From Orbaceae bacterium ESL0721 (GTDB lineage Bacteria > Pseudomonadota > Gammaproteobacteria > Enterobacterales > Orbaceae), in the NCBI GenBank assembly GCA_029433365.1, contig JAQTHZ010000002.1:62001-126000 (forward strand): a stretch of 64,000 nt of DNA. The letters are read 5' to 3'. Numbering within the stretch: the stretch's first letter is position 1; each line of letters starts with the position of its first letter. A program made the translations under genes and the position numbers. The notes below the pieces were generated by a model that saw only the letters and a list, made by a program, of their open reading frames with translations, had not been told where the DNA came from and did not search any database. Of the stretch, positions 62,001 to 64,000 are shown in pieces.

Positions 62001-63319
62001 CAGATAATAAATTGGTCATCACATCACGTAATGCAGAATTGACAATTATTGATTCTCTAGGACGTATGAAAGAGACCTACAAAGTCCCTTACGGTTCTAT
62101 ACTGACCAAAGGTAACGGTACAGAAGTCGAAGCTGGTGAGACAATTGCGCATTGGGATCCACATACTATGCCACTCATCTCTGAAGCTAAAGGTTTTGTC
62201 CGCTTTGTTGATATGGTTGATGGTCAAACAATTACTCGACAAACTGATGAGTTAACAGGTTTATCATCAATTGTAGTATTGGATGTTGCAGAACGTACTG
62301 GTGTTGGTAAAGATCTACGTCCAGCAATCAAAATTGTCGATGCTAAAGGCAAAGATGTATTTGTCCCTGGTTCTGAATTATTGGCACAATACTTCTTACC
62401 TGGTAAAGCGTTAGTACAGTTAGAAGATGGTGCAGAAGTTAATGTTGGTGATACGTTAGCTCGTATTCCGCAAGCATCTGTTGGTACTAAAGATATTACA
62501 GGTGGTTTACCACGAGTAGCTGATCTCTTTGAAGCAAGAAAACCAAAAGAGCCAGCAATTCTTGCTGAGATCGATGGTATTGTCTCCTTCGGTAAAGAGA
62601 CTAAAGGTAAACGTCGCTTAATTATTACACCACTTGATGGCAGCGAACCATATGAAGAGATGATCCCTAAATGGCGTCAACTTAACGTATTCGAAGGTGA
62701 GCAAGTTGGACGTGGTGATGTAATTTCTGACGGCCCTGAATCAGCGCATGATATTTTACGTCTGCGTGGTGTTAATGCTGTAACACGATACATTGTAAAT
62801 GAGGTTCAAGAAGTTTATCGTCTACAAGGTGTAAAAATCAACGATAAACATATTGAAGTTATCGTACGTCAAATGTTACGTAAGGCAACGGTTATTAATC
62901 CTGGTGATTCTCGTCTTCTTGAAGGTGAGCAGTTAGAAGTTTCACGCCTTAAGATTATTAATCGTGAACTTGCAGCACAAGACAAAGAGCCAGTTACCTA
63001 CTTACATGATCTATTAGGTATCACTAAAGCTTCATTAACAACAGAGTCGTTCATCTCGGCAGCATCATTCCAAGAGACAACTCGCGTATTAACTGAAGCA
63101 GCAGTTGCAGGTAAAAATGATGAGTTACGTGGACTCAAAGAGAATGTTATTGTAGGTCGCTTGATTCCAGCAGGGACAGGTTATGCTTACCATAAAGAAC
63201 GTCTACGTAAACGTGCAATGCCGATAGTTGAAGAAGAGGTCATTGATGCTCCTATTTCAGCTGCTGAAGCAACAGCTAATTTGGCAGAATTGCTTAATTC
63301 AGCTGAAGAGAATGCATAA
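59096..63319 (+). CDS. rpoC: RNA polymerase beta' subunit (RpoC)
   Basis: 1407 residues, as in E. coli, from a GTG start with AGGAG 6 nt upstream (E. coli rpoC also starts at GTG). The N-terminal zinc finger is [20 protein letters not shown] (near 70-89). The catalytic Mg-binding loop is [12 protein letters not shown] (near 458). The second zinc site and trigger-loop region follow in [15 protein letters not shown] and [16 protein letters not shown]. 110 bp after rpoB. Confidence 0.99.
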   Translation: MKDLLKFLKAQTKTEDFDAIKIGLASPDMIRSWSFGEVKKPETINYRTFKPERDGLFCARIFGPVKDYECLCGKYKRLKHRGVICEKCGVEVTQAKVRRERMGHIELASPTAHIWFLKSLPSRIGLLLDMPLRDIERVLYFESFMVLDGGMTNLERGQILTEEQYLDALEEFGDEFDARMGAEAIQELLRNIDVQAECETLRDELETTNSETKRKKLTKRIKIIEAFIQSENKPEWMILNVLPVLPPDLRPLVPLDGGRFATSDLNDLYRRVINRNNRLKRLLDLAAPDIIVRNEKRMLQESVDALLDNGRRGRAITGSNKRPLKSLADMIKGKQGRFRQNLLGKRVDYSGRSVITVGPYLRLHQCGLPKKMALELFKPFIYGKLERRGYATTIKAAKKMVEREDAIVWDILDEVIREHPVLLNRAPTLHRLGIQAFEPLLIEGKAIQLHPLVCAAFNADFDGDQMAVHVPLTLEAQLEARSLMMSTNNILSPASGEPIIVPSQDVVLGLYYMTRDKINAKGEGMVLTGPKEAEKLYRLGLAELHARVKVRLTEHHRNTMGDWEATTSIVDTTIGRAILWLIMPKGMDFSVVNQPLGKKAISKILNVCYRQLGMKETVILADQIMYTGFAYAARSGVSVGIDDMEIPAKKAQIINEAEAEVAEIQEQFQSGLVTAGERYNKVIDIWAAANERVAKAMMDNLSTEKVIDREGKEETQSSFNSIYMMADSGARGSPAQIRQLAGMRGLMAKPDGSIIETPITANFREGLNVLQYFISTHGARKGLADTALKTANSGYLTRRLVDVAQDLVVIEDDCGTHEGVVMTPVIEGGDVKEPLRERVLGRVTAEDVLKPGSADILIPRNTLLDESYCDLLESESVDSVKVRSVVSCDTDFGVCAKCYGRDLARGHLVNKGEAIGVIAAQSIGEPGTQLTMRTFHIGGAASRAAAETSVQVKNKGTIKLTNAKFVINPDNKLVITSRNAELTIIDSLGRMKETYKVPYGSILTKGNGTEVEAGETIAHWDPHTMPLISEAKGFVRFVDMVDGQTITRQTDELTGLSSIVVLDVAERTGVGKDLRPAIKIVDAKGKDVFVPGSELLAQYFLPGKALVQLEDGAEVNVGDTLARIPQASVGTKDITGGLPRVADLFEARKPKEPAILAEIDGIVSFGKETKGKRRLIITPLDGSEPYEEMIPKWRQLNVFEGEQVGRGDVISDGPESAHDILRLRGVNAVTRYIVNEVQEVYRLQGVKINDKHIEVIVRQMLRKATVINPGDSRLLEGEQLEVSRLKIINRELAAQDKEPVTYLHDLLGITKASLTTESFISAASFQETTRVLTEAAVAGKNDELRGLKENVIVGRLIPAGTGYAYHKERLRKRAMPIVEEEVIDAPISAAEATANLAELLNSAEENA

Positions 63320-63344
63320 TAAAACGTTTTAATTTGTAAATAAA

Positions 63345-63375
63345 AATAGCACGTTAGTTAACGTGCTATTTTTTT
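63345..63375 (+). terminator. terminator of the rpoBC operon
   Basis: AATAGCACGTTA (63345-63356), loop GT, TAACGTGCTATT (63359-63370), followed by five more T residues. Perfect 12-bp stem 25 bp beyond the rpoC stop. Confidence 0.95.
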
Positions 63376-63416
63376 ATCTAAAATCTTCTATGCATGTAAT
63401 ACATATATGCATGAAA

Positions 63417-63430
63417 ATGTTTTAGGGTTA
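63417..63430 (+). repeat. dispersed 14-bp motif, exact copy
   Basis: Exact ATGTTTTAGGGTTA 41 bp beyond the rpoC terminator. The preceding ATGCATGTAATACATATATGCAT is itself a near-palindrome. The rest of the 63376-63606 gap is AT-rich, with nothing else recognised. Confidence 0.85.
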
Positions 63431-63606
63431 ATACAAATACGTAAATAATAAAAGTAATCGACTCAAAATTTTGTTACATAAAAAAATCTTAAATAAGTTT
63501 AATTAGATCTCTTTTAATTAAAAGATCATTCAATAATAACTAGATTTAAAAGTTTAATGATAATTAAATAATTTATATTATTATTTTATAATATTATTGT
63601 TCCCCA

Positions 63607-63635
63607 TTGACGAAATGGTTAATTAAAGGTAATAT
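63607..63635 (+). promoter_or_regulatory. yceD promoter, very close to the start codon
   Basis: TTGACG (63607-63612), 17-bp spacer and TAATAT (63630-63635). The expected start of transcription is near 63642, only about 3 nt before the yceD ATG. No Shine-Dalgarno fits between. Confidence 0.65.
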
Positions 63636-63644
63636 GCGCGCCTT

Positions 63645-64000
63645 ATGCAAAATAGATTACCAATTACAGTAGATCCTATAAAGGCAGCTCAGAAAAGGCT
63701 TGACTATATTGGTCATTACCCAATCAAAAGCGTTACACGGATCGAAGGGTTAAAAAGTGATATTGAATGTAGCTTATCATTCTATTATGATGAGCAGAAA
63801 TTGTGTGTCATTGCTATTGAAGCAGAAGCAACATTAGAACAAGTTTGTCAACGTTGCTTTAAACCGTTTATTACGCATATAAAAGTAAAGAACAAATTTA
63901 GCCCTGTTAAGAGTGATACTCAGGCAGAGGTACTACCGGAATATTATGAGCCAGCATTCTTTAACGAATTTGGCGAAGTAGATATATTGGCACTAATTGA
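63645..64000 (+). CDS. yceD: YceD/DUF177 23S rRNA accumulation protein, 5' part
   Basis: The first 118 codons; the gene runs off the window. The protein begins QNRLPITVDPIKAAQKRLDY like E. coli YceD and has the paired cysteines VCQRCFKPF, then FSPVKSDTQAEVLPEYYEP and NEFGEVDILALIE. YceD is needed for normal 23S rRNA accumulation and is normally followed by rpmF (L32). The start is fixed by alignment with E. coli. Confidence 0.92.
   Translation, partial: MQNRLPITVDPIKAAQKRLDYIGHYPIKSVTRIEGLKSDIECSLSFYYDEQKLCVIAIEAEATLEQVCQRCFKPFITHIKVKNKFSPVKSDTQAEVLPEYYEPAFFNEFGEVDILALI

Overview
The window is AT-rich chromosomal DNA from a gammaproteobacterium. Protein similarities, the sequence style of the 16S gene and several E. 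coli-like gene orders point to the Orbales/Orbaceae (Gilliamella-like, insect-gut type). This placement comes from recalled similarity, not a database search. Almost everything is core chromosome. No integrase, transposase, prophage or CRISPR array was seen.

Layout: (1) 1-6046: the 3' end of an unidentified gene, hslR-hslO, trmO, the metNIQ methionine importer with a MetJ-type operator, and gmhB. (2) 6084-11752: a complete rRNA operon (16S, tRNA-Ile, tRNA-Ala, 23S, 5S, terminator) placed after gmhB as in E. coli rrnH. (3) 11753-21804: a 0.9 kb gene-free stretch, then leftward gltP, gyrA, diaA, yraN, lpoA, rlmM and lpxL. (4) 22197-27891: formate dehydrogenase fdoGHI plus fdhE. The catalytic selenocysteine position is an ordinary Cys codon. 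(5) 27892-30210: an accessory-looking segment with palindromic repeats and one secreted protein whose C-terminus looks like a diversified lectin-fold domain. (6) 30211-49484: pgi, ptsHI-crr, ygfB, pepP, tonB, ispB, dolP, csdAE, ubiUV, galU, a small entericidin-like lipoprotein gene, tyrB, dtd, yihY, ftsN and rpsT. (7) 49779-64000: pgk-fbaA, the rplKAJL-rpoBC cluster and the start of yceD.

The metabolism suggested is sugar uptake by PTS and glycolysis (pts, pgi, pgk, fbaA), with formate oxidation into the quinone pool. UbiU/UbiV would allow ubiquinone synthesis without oxygen. Together these fit a gut fermenter or microaerobe.

The least ordinary signals are non-coding. A 14-bp motif, ATGTTTTAGGGTTA, occurs nine times exactly, always between genes and mostly just after gene 3' ends. 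Two places carry it as facing pairs, one an exact 17-bp inverted repeat. Separately, several intergenic gaps are filled by degenerate short tandem repeats, each with its own fixed period (13, 16, 17 or 18 bp). A diversified C-type-lectin-like C-terminus in the secreted protein at 28292-29737 is the third lead.
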